Shown: positions 50,188-62,100 of the stretch, piece by piece
Layout: every line of letters starts with the position of its first letter
Numbering within the stretch: the first letter of the stretch is position 1
Origin: Gonium pectorale
Lineage: Eukaryota > Chlorophyta > Chlorophyceae > Chlamydomonadales > Volvocaceae
Direction: 5' to 3'
NCBI GenBank assembly: GCA_001584585.1
Contig: LSYV01000053.1
Location: 533,597-597,596 of the forward strand
DNA length: 64,000 nt
Translations under genes and position numbers: made by a program
The notes under the pieces: generated by a model
Told to the model about the DNA's origin: nothing
What the model saw: the letters and a program-made list of their open reading frames with translations, nothing else
The model's database searches: none

Positions 50188-53100
50188 CTGTGAAAGAGAG
50201 GAATTGGCGATCGAGGCCGTTAGAAAAACACCGGGCGCACAGGTGACCGCAACAGGCGGTACAGGCACAGCTGATGGACCGTTGCTCCGTTGGGCACCCG
50301 AACATGCGGCAGCAACAGCAGCGGCAACGACGTACCAGCTCGCGCCGCACAAGCGGCCCGTTGTCGCTATCGGCGTCAGAGCCGAGGCCCGAAGCCATGC
50401 CTGCGTGAAGCGCGGAGGCGGAAGAAGGGTCGTGTAAAGCATATGCACCAGGCGCGCGTCCGCCGAGGAGCTGTCGTTTATATCAACTCCGTATACTTCC
50501 CCTGCTCTTCTCTGTACGGCAGCGCCAGAGCCGGGCGCGCAGTCTTCCTACGCGCTACTTCCTTTACCCTTCTTGCACCCTTCTCACCCTTGGAGGCCTG
50601 GGATATTTGCGGTGCCAGAGATCTTCCCGGAAGGGATTCCACAGGTGCGCCCGGCAGTGACGGTTGTCCGCTTATTTCCGTCGCAAGGAGCTGGATATCC
50701 AGTCCGCTGATCGTCACGAGATTTCCAGTGCCCAACTTTGAGAGCTGATCCTTGTCTTTCGGGCTCCCAGGGGAGGGCTCCGCCTGGCTCGCACCCATCG
50801 CCTTCACAAGATCGGAGAGTCTGCTGCGACCCGCGAGCGTGGCCGCCCTGCCAACGGTCACGCCGGGCACGGGAAGCTCGCCTCCGAGCGGCGGGGGGCT
50901 TGGCGAAACAGTGAGCATGGAACTGGCAGCAATTACGTCCACTTCGCCGGTGTTGATCTGCACGTTGGAGTAGCCTGTGTGCCTGCGCGGGCTCAGGACC
51001 GAGGCCGACGGCGGGCTTAGGACGGCCGATGGAGAGCCAAGACGGGAGAGGTGCTCGTCGGGTGCTGGCTGCTGCTGTGGCGACTTGAGCTGCAGGCTAA
51101 GGCTAGGAGCTCGGCTCTCGTTTGCCTCAGCAAACTTTCCGCTGAGGCGCCCGGCCGGAAACCTCGCCCGCGTGGCGGTACTGGTGACGGCGGCAATCAC
51201 CGGGGCCGTCAGATTACCGTCCACGTTCTGCATCCAGCTGGCCTTGGATGACCGGACTGGCGCCGCCACAGTCGCCGCCACTGCATTTGCAGCCGCACCA
51301 CCAGCAGCCGCGCCGCCACTTGCCCCGGTGGGCATCAGGGGGGCCTTATGGAGGCGAATGATGGCGGTGACGGGCTGGTTCGGCCCGGGCTTGCCCACCA
51401 CCTGGACGTCCAGCATCACGGGCTGACCGTCCGAGTGCAACCCCTGCAGGACGTGCACGGGGCCGACCTGCACGGGCACGATGCAATACCAATTCAAGGT
51501 GAGGGCGTACGGAACGAATGGCCAAACACGGCAGCGCCAACCACCTTTTGTACGACATGGCGCCATGCCATGTCGTCTCGTATGTGCCCTGTGGCCATGC
51601 CATACCTTGACGTGAACCTCCTGCTTCTTGACCTTGAGGCTGCTCTTCTTGGCCCCGTGCAGAGACAGCAGGTCGCCGGGGCTGCTCCGGCCGCTTGGCA
51701 GGGTCACGAAGTCCGTCAGCGGCGTTCCCACGAGCGCATGGCTGGGCAGGCCGAACAGCAGACCCGCAGGTCGGATGTCCTCCTCCAACACGGACGTGAT
51801 GCAGCCGCCCGCGTCCAGCTCGAGTACGCCGCTGACGCTGGTGGTGGGCCACAGGTCGACCACAACATTGGCTACCTCCTCCTCGGCATCGTCGTCCCGG
51901 CCGCCGATGGTCTCGAGATGCAACTGCGTGAGTTAGTAGGATACTCAACGGCCATGGTCAAGGGCAGGTCGGGACCCAACCATGATACAGTTCTAAGCCA
52001 CTGCGTGCATTATGCGTTTACTCAAGCTGACCTGGAGGACGGCAAGCCTGGCGGCTGACAGTCGGGTAGCGATGTTCAGGTCCGACATGGGCCCGGGCTT
52101 GGCGCGTTGCGGGGGCGTTATCCGGACGCGCCAGCTGCTGCCCGGATAGATCAGCGACCTGCAAGCGGAAGGGATCAATAACCACCCAACCTTCCTTGCA
52201 TGTGAAGCATGCGCACAGCAGCATTCCCACAGCCGCTACATACTCGCTGGCCAGAGCGATGTACAGTTGGCGGAACACGCAAACCTCGAAGCTCCAATTC
52301 AACCCTGATAGGTGCGCAGCCGCATCAAACGTGGTGCATGCATCACACCTGTTTGCAAGCGCCTTGAAGGCCTGTGGCCCGGGCGTGGTCGAGCCGCCAT
52401 CTTGGCCGATGGCGCCCAGGCCTTCGATGAGCTCCCACAGGCCGCGCCCCACGATCTGCAAATATGCCATAATGGACTGGTAAAGAGCCTCCGGCACGGT
52501 TGCGGCACTGTGGCCAGGCGCGGACGCGCGAGGCGGGCAAACTCCGAAGAGTTTGTTACCAACCCGTACCTTGTTGGCCTCCATCCCGAACAGCTGCGAG
52601 GGCGACCCGCTCTGGACGCTCTGGATAAGCCCCTCCTCAGAGACGCTCAACCGCAGCCGCCGCTCCTCAAGCGCGGTCTCCAAGGAGGACCTGGCAGTAC
52701 AGGGCAGCGGACAACGGGCGGTGGCGGCTTGCAGGCACAACGGAGGGTGTACTTGGACTGGACCCGGCAGCTTCAGACGGGTTGGGCAGGGAGGGGAGAC
52801 AGTGTGCCTTGTACATACTGGGGCGATGCATTCTACTCCACCATAGTGTGACACTCAACTGCGGTGTGGTAAGAATTGTATGACCTGCGCTCCCATAGTG
52901 CTGTCTGTTTGTACCTGGCCACGTGCACGACATGCGTCAGCTCGCCCGACATGTCGCTGGTGGTGACCGCCACACGCATGTAGAGCGGCTTGCCGGCGGT
53001 GGTGCGCATTTCCAGGGTGGATGCGGATGCAAGCGGCCCCCCTTTGCGGCAGCTGTGCTGGCTGCGGCTGGGCGCCGTCATGGCCGTAGTGTCCTGGAAG

Positions 53101-56100
53101 GGGGTCGACCACACGTGGTGCATCACTTGTGCAGCGTGGGAAAGGAGCTGGCGCAGGCAGGCAGGGTCGTCAAGGAGTCAGGTTTGCCCAGCCCTCCACA
53201 GGCGGTGACTGGCACGTACTGTAGACCTGAGGGCCTGTATGCACAAACATACACCCGTACAGCTGGACGTCCGTACCTTCAGGAGCTTGACGTGCATGTC
53301 CTTCCAAGGTGAGGGCAGGAAGTCTGAGAGCGTGTACGCTGCGAGTTCATCCGCGCCGGCCATGTGTGGGCTTCCCTCTCCGCCTACGTCCTCGTTGCCA
53401 TTGCCGCCCTCGGCGACAGGCCGGCCGGAGCCCTGATTGTTGGTGATGCTGTGGCGGCCCCGGTGGCCTGCAGAGCTGTCCTTCAGGCAGGCAACAATGT
53501 CGGCGGAGACGTGGATCAACACGCCCTTGCGGTTCGCGACGAGAAGCTGGGGCGGCGTCGGCGTGGCAAGGCGGATGCGTGCTTCGTACACCGGCATCTC
53601 GGTAGCATCTGCAAGATTTGGGTATACGGCATGTTCAATACGGCAGACATGGCACGACATGCAAGAGAGGCAAGGAAGCATGTACTTTGAAGCATCGAGG
53701 CCTCAAAGAGGGCATGGGTCTACTTCAGCGACGAGGGAACGCGTGCGGTGCGGAAACGAACGAGCTACTCTTTCCTGGCACTTGCACTGACAATAGACAG
53801 CGCACAATTCCATTACGTAGATCGTGGATGCAACCGGTGGCGCCCTATCAGCAGCCGCACCTGCAGCACTATTGGAGCAATCCCAATGGACTGATCACGA
53901 CTCCATTACGGGTACGGTTAGTTCAACCACCTACCACCAACTGTCCGGCTCCTGCCGTACTCCGGCAACCACTCACCGGCCTGTTTGATCGTCAGCATGC
54001 ACGCCACAGGGTTGCTGTCGTACTTGTGCACCACGACACACGGCAGGCCCTGCGGCTGGCTCTGCTGCTCCGCCGCCGCGGACGCATCGGTGTTTGCCCG
54101 AGCCCTGGCCAACAACCTGCGAGCAAGCCGGATCGCCAGATGGCAATCAGTGCCTCGCTCTGCGATGCGACCCAATACACTGGGGCAATTGTCTGACAAT
54201 GCAGCACCGGCCCCGAGTGCACTCGGACTTGTATGACTACAAGAAAAAAGCGGCTCGAGTGCCAAACGGCAACGCTCCTGCCAATCCCGCACCTGGCAAT
54301 AGCGTCGCTGCTAGCTTCCCCGGGGCGGCGCTTCCGGACGGCTCCCGTTTCCACATCGGCGGCGCCGGTGGCATCCGACACGGCTGTCTGTGTGATTGAG
54401 GCAAAGGCCGTAAGGCCAGCGCCGTTTACTTCATAGGCCCGCCATCTGAGGGTTACGCAGGATCCGTCCAGCGGCGGTAAGTCGTTGAATGATCACGGTG
54501 CCTACCAACGGTCATACCATGCCGTCTGCTGGAACAGAACACGACTGCAGCGTCAAATTTGGGGTGAATGGTTGGGAAAGAAGCTCCCACACAAGTGACG
54601 CATGCGGTTGGCTGGTTCACGTGGCGAGCATTGGCACGCTCAAAGGGCAAGCATGGGCAGCGATCCTGCGTCAGGGTTGGGCCGCAGAATAAAGGCGTCG
54701 CCTCAGGGACGCAGCAGCCAGCCACATCGTTTCCCCGCCCAACGGGTCTCACCCGAAAAAGGACGCGAAGTGGACATCGCAGGCGGCGATCGTCCCATTC
54801 TGGGACAGCCACAGGGTGGCGACGTCCTTCTCCGGTTGCAGCGGCTCCAGCAGAGCTACGAAGGTTGAGTCCTCGCCAACGCCTGCGCACATGGTTTGGC
54901 TTACGGTTATGGCCTGTAGCTCGTAACGCTTGGGGTTGTTGGGCTGTACAAACAATTCACGTTTCGCTTAGTAGCCAGCCCAGGGGCCTACTTCGCTGAC
55001 GGGAGCTCCTTAGGACACCGCCCCGTAAAAGCGGCCAGGCGCAGCGCACCTGAGACTCTGCTCAACGAGACCTTGAGGGGGAACGCGATGCGGTCGGTGT
55101 GCATGCCCACCAGGACGCCCTCCCGGTAGATGGCCACGCTGTTCTGTGGCGCGGCCGTGATAATCTCCCCCTCGTTCACCATTTCCCTCAACTGGCCGAC
55201 GATCCAGCGGCCGCAGTGGGGTGCTACAAGAGCCGAGAAAGACTTGCCCTCCAGGTTGCCTGCGAGCCATGCGACAAATAGGAAGCGTGTGGCAGTGTGA
55301 TTCGCACTGCGTCTCGCCTTTGGGAGGATCCGGGAGCACGGTAGCAGCGCTGGAGCAAGGCAGCACGCCGCGGCGGCCGCGCTTGTGGAGTAATCTGCCA
55401 GCTACGGCACAGCCGGAGAGAATAGACGCGTCACAGAGGTAGCAGCAGCAGAGGGTCGGCAGGCTGCTGGGACAGCTTCCATCGCGCACCTCGCTTGATT
55501 CCGAACACGGTGTGCGTCTGCCGATTGGCCTGTAAGGCATGGGCAGAGCCGCAGGTCGCTGCATTTCCCCTTCCAAAGTGGGAGTGTGACGCCAAGGCCG
55601 CCACCGTTGCGGGCATAAGAGGGGAATGGGAAGCCGACCACAACAACATGTACACATGCCCCTACAGGCCGCCACTAGGGTTATCGATTATGCGGAACGG
55701 CAGCAGCCTCGTCGCCTAGCGCAGGTCACGACCGAAGATGTGCCTCAAGGACCCACCACTTGAATCTCTCCGCTCAGTGCCAGCACCACCACGCCCATTG
55801 TCATCTCATCCATGCGACCCAGCGGGGTGCCTGCATGGAAGTGTCGCACGATGTGTGGAGTGCATGCCGACGCGGCGTGAACAACTGATGTTCAGGGCTC
55901 TGATAAAAAGGACGTATCAGACATGATTACCTTTCCACTGAAGGAAATTGTATTTTATGGGATAAAACTCTCACCATCAGGAAGCACGGGTCCGTTGGAG
56001 TCTGCGTTCTTCAGCTCCTCCAGCCGCTCAGCCTCCGCAAAGTACTCCGTCTGAGTGACGGCAATGATGGTGCGCAAGGACGCAGAGGTTCACATATTAA

Positions 56101-59100
56101 CAACCCGTGCCGCATTGCAGAAGCGCTCGCCCATGAAGACGCTCACAGACGAGAGTGAAATACAATATCCCCAAGGGCCGAAGGCAGCCCTCGGGGCTGC
56201 CTCGGGTCCGCCCATATCACCCCTCCCTCCCGACATGCCGATATATCCCATATCGCCATCCGGCAGGGAGATAACCTGTACAACTCCAAAGGAAGTAAGG
56301 CAACATGCCATATCTTTAGCACCCAGCGAACTCACCGCGCCCCATGGGTCATTCTTGATCGTCTGTAAGAATTTACCGTACAGCCGTACGAGCTTCGGGT
56401 TGGTACCATAGCTCTCGAGCACAACTCGATACGCTGCTTGCGCCTGCACAGCCGGGGCACCCGCGGCGTGGTTATGCAAGCTACCAACACTGTCCAGGCA
56501 AGTGGAAGTGCGTGCAAACGACATGTGCACGGGTGGTCACGGATAGGGTGCTTGCGCACAGCAGTGAAACTCTGATCGGATGCTCGGGCAACAGCAACCG
56601 CTCGATGGCAGCGATAGACGCGTTAGTAATGTTGTACGGGCAAGAGGCGCTGCACCTGCACCAGTTACCTGGGAGACGTTCCGCTCAATTTTGCCGAGCG
56701 CCTTGCTCAGATGTGTGAACGATATGGTCGACGCGTCTAGCGCTTTCCTGCATTCGTGCGACTCAAGGAGGTTCAGCCCCTACTGAACAACAGGTTTGCA
56801 ATTACGAGCATCGGAAGTCTTCATACACGGCCTACGCTACAGATGTGGTGGAGCGTCGCGGGAGAAGCCGTCCCGTCAGTCCTCGAACCGACGCTCACCA
56901 GAAATTGCACATGGCCTGGAGCGCCTCGCGGTGGAGACGAATCACCATGCGCTGCGCAGCCATGGAAAGGAAGGGAACAGTTTGAAGGCGGGGTCAATGC
57001 CGTTGTGTGGATTGTTCCACACGGCACAAGTCCATGCTAGACCAACCCCGCTTTCGCCCTTGCCTGTTTCCTCTGGTACTCGACGTATCTGGTCACGGGC
57101 GCATTCAGCAGGGACGATAGCAGGCCGTCAGTGTGGTGGTTTTGCGCGTGGTCTTGTACTCAGGTCAAAAGCATCCCCCCTCAAGCGCTTACTGGCCTCA
57201 GCGCTGGCCGCCCAGCGCCCGAGGCTCTGCGACATTACAGGCCGCTCTAGCAAATCTACCACGGTGCATGGTGCCCGAAGGATGCAGATCCTGTGCTCCA
57301 GGAGTGTTCAGCACTGTCCCAGCGGTCACGCAAAGTCGTAGCAATAGTTGCAAGCAAGGTACGGCAGCGTAAGCGCGTACCCGAGTAAGTCCATACTCGT
57401 GCCGTCCGTCGTGGTCTGCCCGGCTGCCCGTTGCTGCGAGGCAAGCCACCATGGAAACGCCAGGACAGAGGGTCAGGCTTGGCACGCATCCCAACCAGCC
57501 ACAGATGAACGAGAACCATGACAGGATGCTAGCACAGCCAGTCGCGGGCCAGCAGTGAGGGCAGCACTCCGTCCACAACTCACCGAGGCCTGCTGCTGCC
57601 GTACAAACATGATGAAACGGCACATGAGCCCCGGGTTCAGCTTGCGCGCGTCCTGCGGTAAACAAGGATCACGAGAACCAATCATGCGTTGGCGGAGGGA
57701 CACCACGAGTCCGTATCGGCGCTCAACACCCCACACGAGGCCTTCACCAATGCATGCATTCCCCCAGCACCAATATCCGACATGACGCGCAATTTGGCCC
57801 TGAACGCTTAAATGGACTGGCGAGCGATGCCGTGACTGCGGGAATCCGCTTCCTTGCTCGCCGGCCGCGTTCAGGGTTTCCCCGCCAGCGCACCTCGATG
57901 CGGCTGTTGCCGCTTTGGCTGACTCCCAGCACGTCAATCATATAGTTGGCGCTGAGGGAATGATGTGGGGCACGTCGGACAGCGTACAGGGCTGAGGATG
58001 GTGTCCCGCGTACAAAGGCGTGTACGATCTCTTTGCGCATGGGCTGCGACCCAACGAAAGAGGCCGGTCGGATCGTAACGGGCGTGACGCAGCGCACTTT
58101 TGTGTGCTTATGCAGGGAGCAGCTCAGGTAGATGCTATGCCTGCCAGGACCGTCCAGACTACAACTTACTGAAGAAGCACCATGTAGGCGCTCTGTGGGA
58201 ACATCGCCAAGCCAGCCTGCCGATGGGCAGCAGCTCAAGGAGTGTTAGTTACCATATGCGAGGCCGGAAGGGAGCGGCACTTGCACCTGTCGCATGCCCA
58301 CACACACGCGTTTTCCTCTTCAACACACACGCACAAAATCACAAAGCACAAGCACACACGCTGCTCCTGGGGGCCCACCTTGATAACTGTGTGCGCCTTG
58401 GCCACTGCGTCGGGGTCCAGGGTCTTGCCCTCCCTCCAAACACGAGCGCATCTGTGGGGTTGGGAGGCATTCCGTTGGTCATGATCAACCCAACGGCAAG
58501 AAGCGGCGGCCCACGCGCAGTGCCGCTAACGGCAGTTGCAATAGGCGGCGTCCATGTGGAATCGCCCCCGTATTCAGGCCTGCAAGATGGGCTGCGTGGA
58601 CTCGGTCCACAGTTACCCTATAGTGGAATGGCAAGCTGGCAAAGTCGGCGGGATGATCGCACGTACCTGGCGACAAGCTCAACGTCCCGTGGATCGTCCA
58701 CGTTAGTGCAGACATCCTCCAATGCCTCGTTCGGCTGCATGTTCCTGAGAGTACCGGGAAACCGCAGCGCAGAGCCACCGTTAAGGCGGAATGGAACATA
58801 AGAGGCAACCACCCTTTACTGGCGCGCTCGTTCCATCCAACACGCATACATCTTCAGTGGTTGAGCTCACACTTGGATATGGCACGGGGGCCATAAACGG
58901 AGCGCAGCCGCATCAGCCATCATCCGGGCCCAGAAGGGACAGGTGCGCGAGCTGGAAGCCGTGTCACACTGGTAACAGCTCACCCCCTGCCGTACACATG
59001 CGCCCCTCGGGACCCAAACGCCTGCCAGTCATCAACCATCCCCAAAGAACCTTGGGTTGAAGCCTACTCACGCCAGGGATCGTAGCGTAGACTTTGTCAT

Positions 59101-62100
59101 GAATCGAGTCATAGCCCAAGACGCGTACACGCCCACTCCAAAGGCGGGGCCGAGGCCCGCCAGCATGACGATGGTCATGACCGAGGACCAATTTTCGACC
59201 TCGCGTGGGTCGTTGCCCACTGGGTGGAAGACCAGGAGTACCAGCGTCGCGGCGCACCACACAATGGCAGCTGACACGCCTGACTTGAGCATGTTCATCC
59301 AAGCCACCATGTGCGGGTTCTGTGGGACGACCGACCCACGGGTCACACAGCTACGCTTACGGAATATCAGGCAGGCCGTTACTACTCTTTGCAGTCGCTG
59401 TAGCCTGGCCACACGTGACTGGCTTGCAGGATGGTGCTGGTGCTGCTTCTATCGCACTTCAGCGGGTGGCGTGCAACACGCTCCATACAATCTGGGCAGC
59501 AGCACGGGTGACGTGCCCCAACCAGGTATTGTGGAACCCTCGCCACTCACCCAGCGCACATACTGGTAGGCAAGCGCGAGCGCCAGCACCAGATAAATGC
59601 ACGCGGCCACTGTCCGGTAGCCGATAAAGACGTCTACCAGTGTCAACAGCGCCTGCGGTGAAATCGGGGAGTGTAACGTACGGGCGTGGTCCGACCCCAC
59701 CTCCGGGCATGGTTCGGCATGAATGAACAGGCCATAACATGACGCGCAGCGCAAGCTAGTGTCACATTACCCCGCAGGTTTGAAGCTTTCGAAGGCCGAG
59801 CATGCCGCAGCCGGATGCGGCCATCGACAAGATGGTTAGTTGCCCCAAAAGTGCCTTGAACGGCCGGCGCAATTCATACCTTAATGCCAAAGGCCATCAC
59901 TTCGGCTCCGCTGTGCCCAAGGGCGAGGGGCCTCCTTGACTTGGGGTTCACCTCGACCTGCACAGACAGGTGTAGCAATTATGCATGGTCAGTCGTCGGC
60001 AGCTGGTGGCCATAGGGTGCGAACGGCCCGGTCAAGAAAGGCAAGATAGATAGATCTCGTTACAGTACCCCCGACGCTGGGGAACCCGGCCTGCCACCGG
60101 GAAATCACTGCGAAAGTACGGGCAGCAAGGCAGCACCAGCAGATAAACCAAGTAGAAACAGTGGCCTAATGCTTCACCCAGTCAGGGGGGGCCCACGCCT
60201 GGGCATGGAAAAAACCACATACGGGCCGTGCACAATAGAGATCCGCCACCCAACAAGTCCAGCCATGTCTGTGGAGGCACTAGCCCGCGCCATCCCGAAG
60301 CCGGTCCCGAACACGAGCAGCAAAAAGTACAAACCGGTCGACAGGCTCACACGCAGGTATCAAGGATTCTCACAGATGACGATCGCAAGAACGCACCTCA
60401 GCCATGTTGAGTAGCAGAGCGATCGCGACGAAGAGTGCAAGGCTCATGGCGGACACTACCGCATGTGCCAGGTGCGGTGTCGCGGCGCAGCCTGCGGATG
60501 CAGGTATCGAATCCGGTTAGGGAGGTACTGTGTTTTAACGGACGCTCTCTGGTTCGCGGGTGAGCCCCTGCACAATTTCATCTGTACCCAATTGCGTAAT
60601 ACACGGTAATGCCCTCTCACTGTACTCAGGGAAGAGCCGAAAGTGGAGGCGATGCTTGGTTGGTCCACTGTACATACAGCTGATTCCGAGCTGCGGGGGG
60701 ATCAAGTGGACATCTTTGACCCTCACCAATGCTCCATTCGCACAGCATCAAGTTGCGCCCATATCCCGACGGCACTGCTGACAACAGGGTACAGGTCCGT
60801 ACAGCCATGGAGGCCCTAAGCATGTGTCACGCCAGCCTCAAGTGCTTCGGATGCGGGCTTCGCGCGTGTCCTGGGGATGCCTACCTGAAGCAGGTTCAGC
60901 GACGTGACGTCAAAGGCCTGAAAGAAGACACTGCTGAAGACGCGAAGCACCTGCGTCCCCGCAGCACCAGGACATGGGTCCGTGTCATAGCTCGGACGCG
61001 GGCCCGCGCGCTTACTGCATACTCGTGCAGCCATGCCCTGAGAGCGGCACGCAAGTCATGCCACTCCCGTAGCACCATGGCGCCAGCAATACCAGGCCGC
61101 AATCTGCCATGCGTGCATACATGAATACCACCAACATCGTTGGGCTCAAGAGGGCATTTGCGGGGTTCCGTGCCGGGCAAGCGTGCGCACTCTTCCACCT
61201 TCGTACCTGCTGCCGCTGCCAAGGAACTTTGCGTGCTCTTTGCCCTCGCAAAGGGCCCGTGCTTCCAACCCTGGGGCCCCTGTGCCAGCATGCCAGTCCG
61301 CCCCCCTCCGACAAGGCTATCGTTTCGGCCTGTGCTCGCTTGCCTTGACTGGCCAGATGACCGGGAATTTCTGCTCCTTGAAGCACCAGGCCACCCACAC
61401 GCACATGGCCACGTTGACCGCCAGAAGCACCACCATTGCGTACAGCAACGCCAGGTAGGCGCCGTAGCCCTACGAAGGAAGCCTTATTTTTAGCAAACTG
61501 GGAAGCAAGTGTGTCTAGGGCCATGCCGCCGATTGAGCTCGAGACTCCAAGGTGGAACTCCCTACACGAGCACACGAGCGGCAATCGGCAAGCACCGGTG
61601 CGCCTGACCCGGCAGATATGCCAAACAGACAGCGAAACGTTGTGACCTTGGAACGCGTGGGTTCTGCGCTGTCTGTGCTCCAATCCAAAGGAGCCCAAAC
61701 AGCCCATACGACCAGGCAGAGCCGCTCACCAGGTCCGACAGCCAGTTGAAGTTGAGAACGCCCACCACCAGCCACGCCGCTCCCTTGGCGTCTATCCTCC
61801 AGGGCTGTGTGGCGGGATTGATGACAGTCGTGAAGAGCTGCCATCCGTCCAGAATGACCTTCAGCACTACCCAGCGAATGCGGATGCGCGTTTCGCTGTT
61901 CTCCTTGCTGCGGGGTGGCGGTTGGCAACGGCTGTAGTGAACGACAGCGGACGCTGTGCATACTACTGTTGGCTTTAAAGGGCTCAGAGGAGGGTGCAGA
62001 CTGAGTAGCTGAATACAATGCAATCGTGGTCAAGCATAAAGCTCATCTGGCGAGTCAAAGCTTGTGCGCTTTGGGTCCAGAGCAGTGGCCCCACTACAGA

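Noticed and set aside
50478..51923. A 481-codon minus-strand open frame that could be called a single-exon gene
   Set aside because: It is two exons of TmcB-like copy 3 (51606-51923 and about 50550-51467) plus an in-frame intron. Copy 2 has the same two exons separated by a normal intron.
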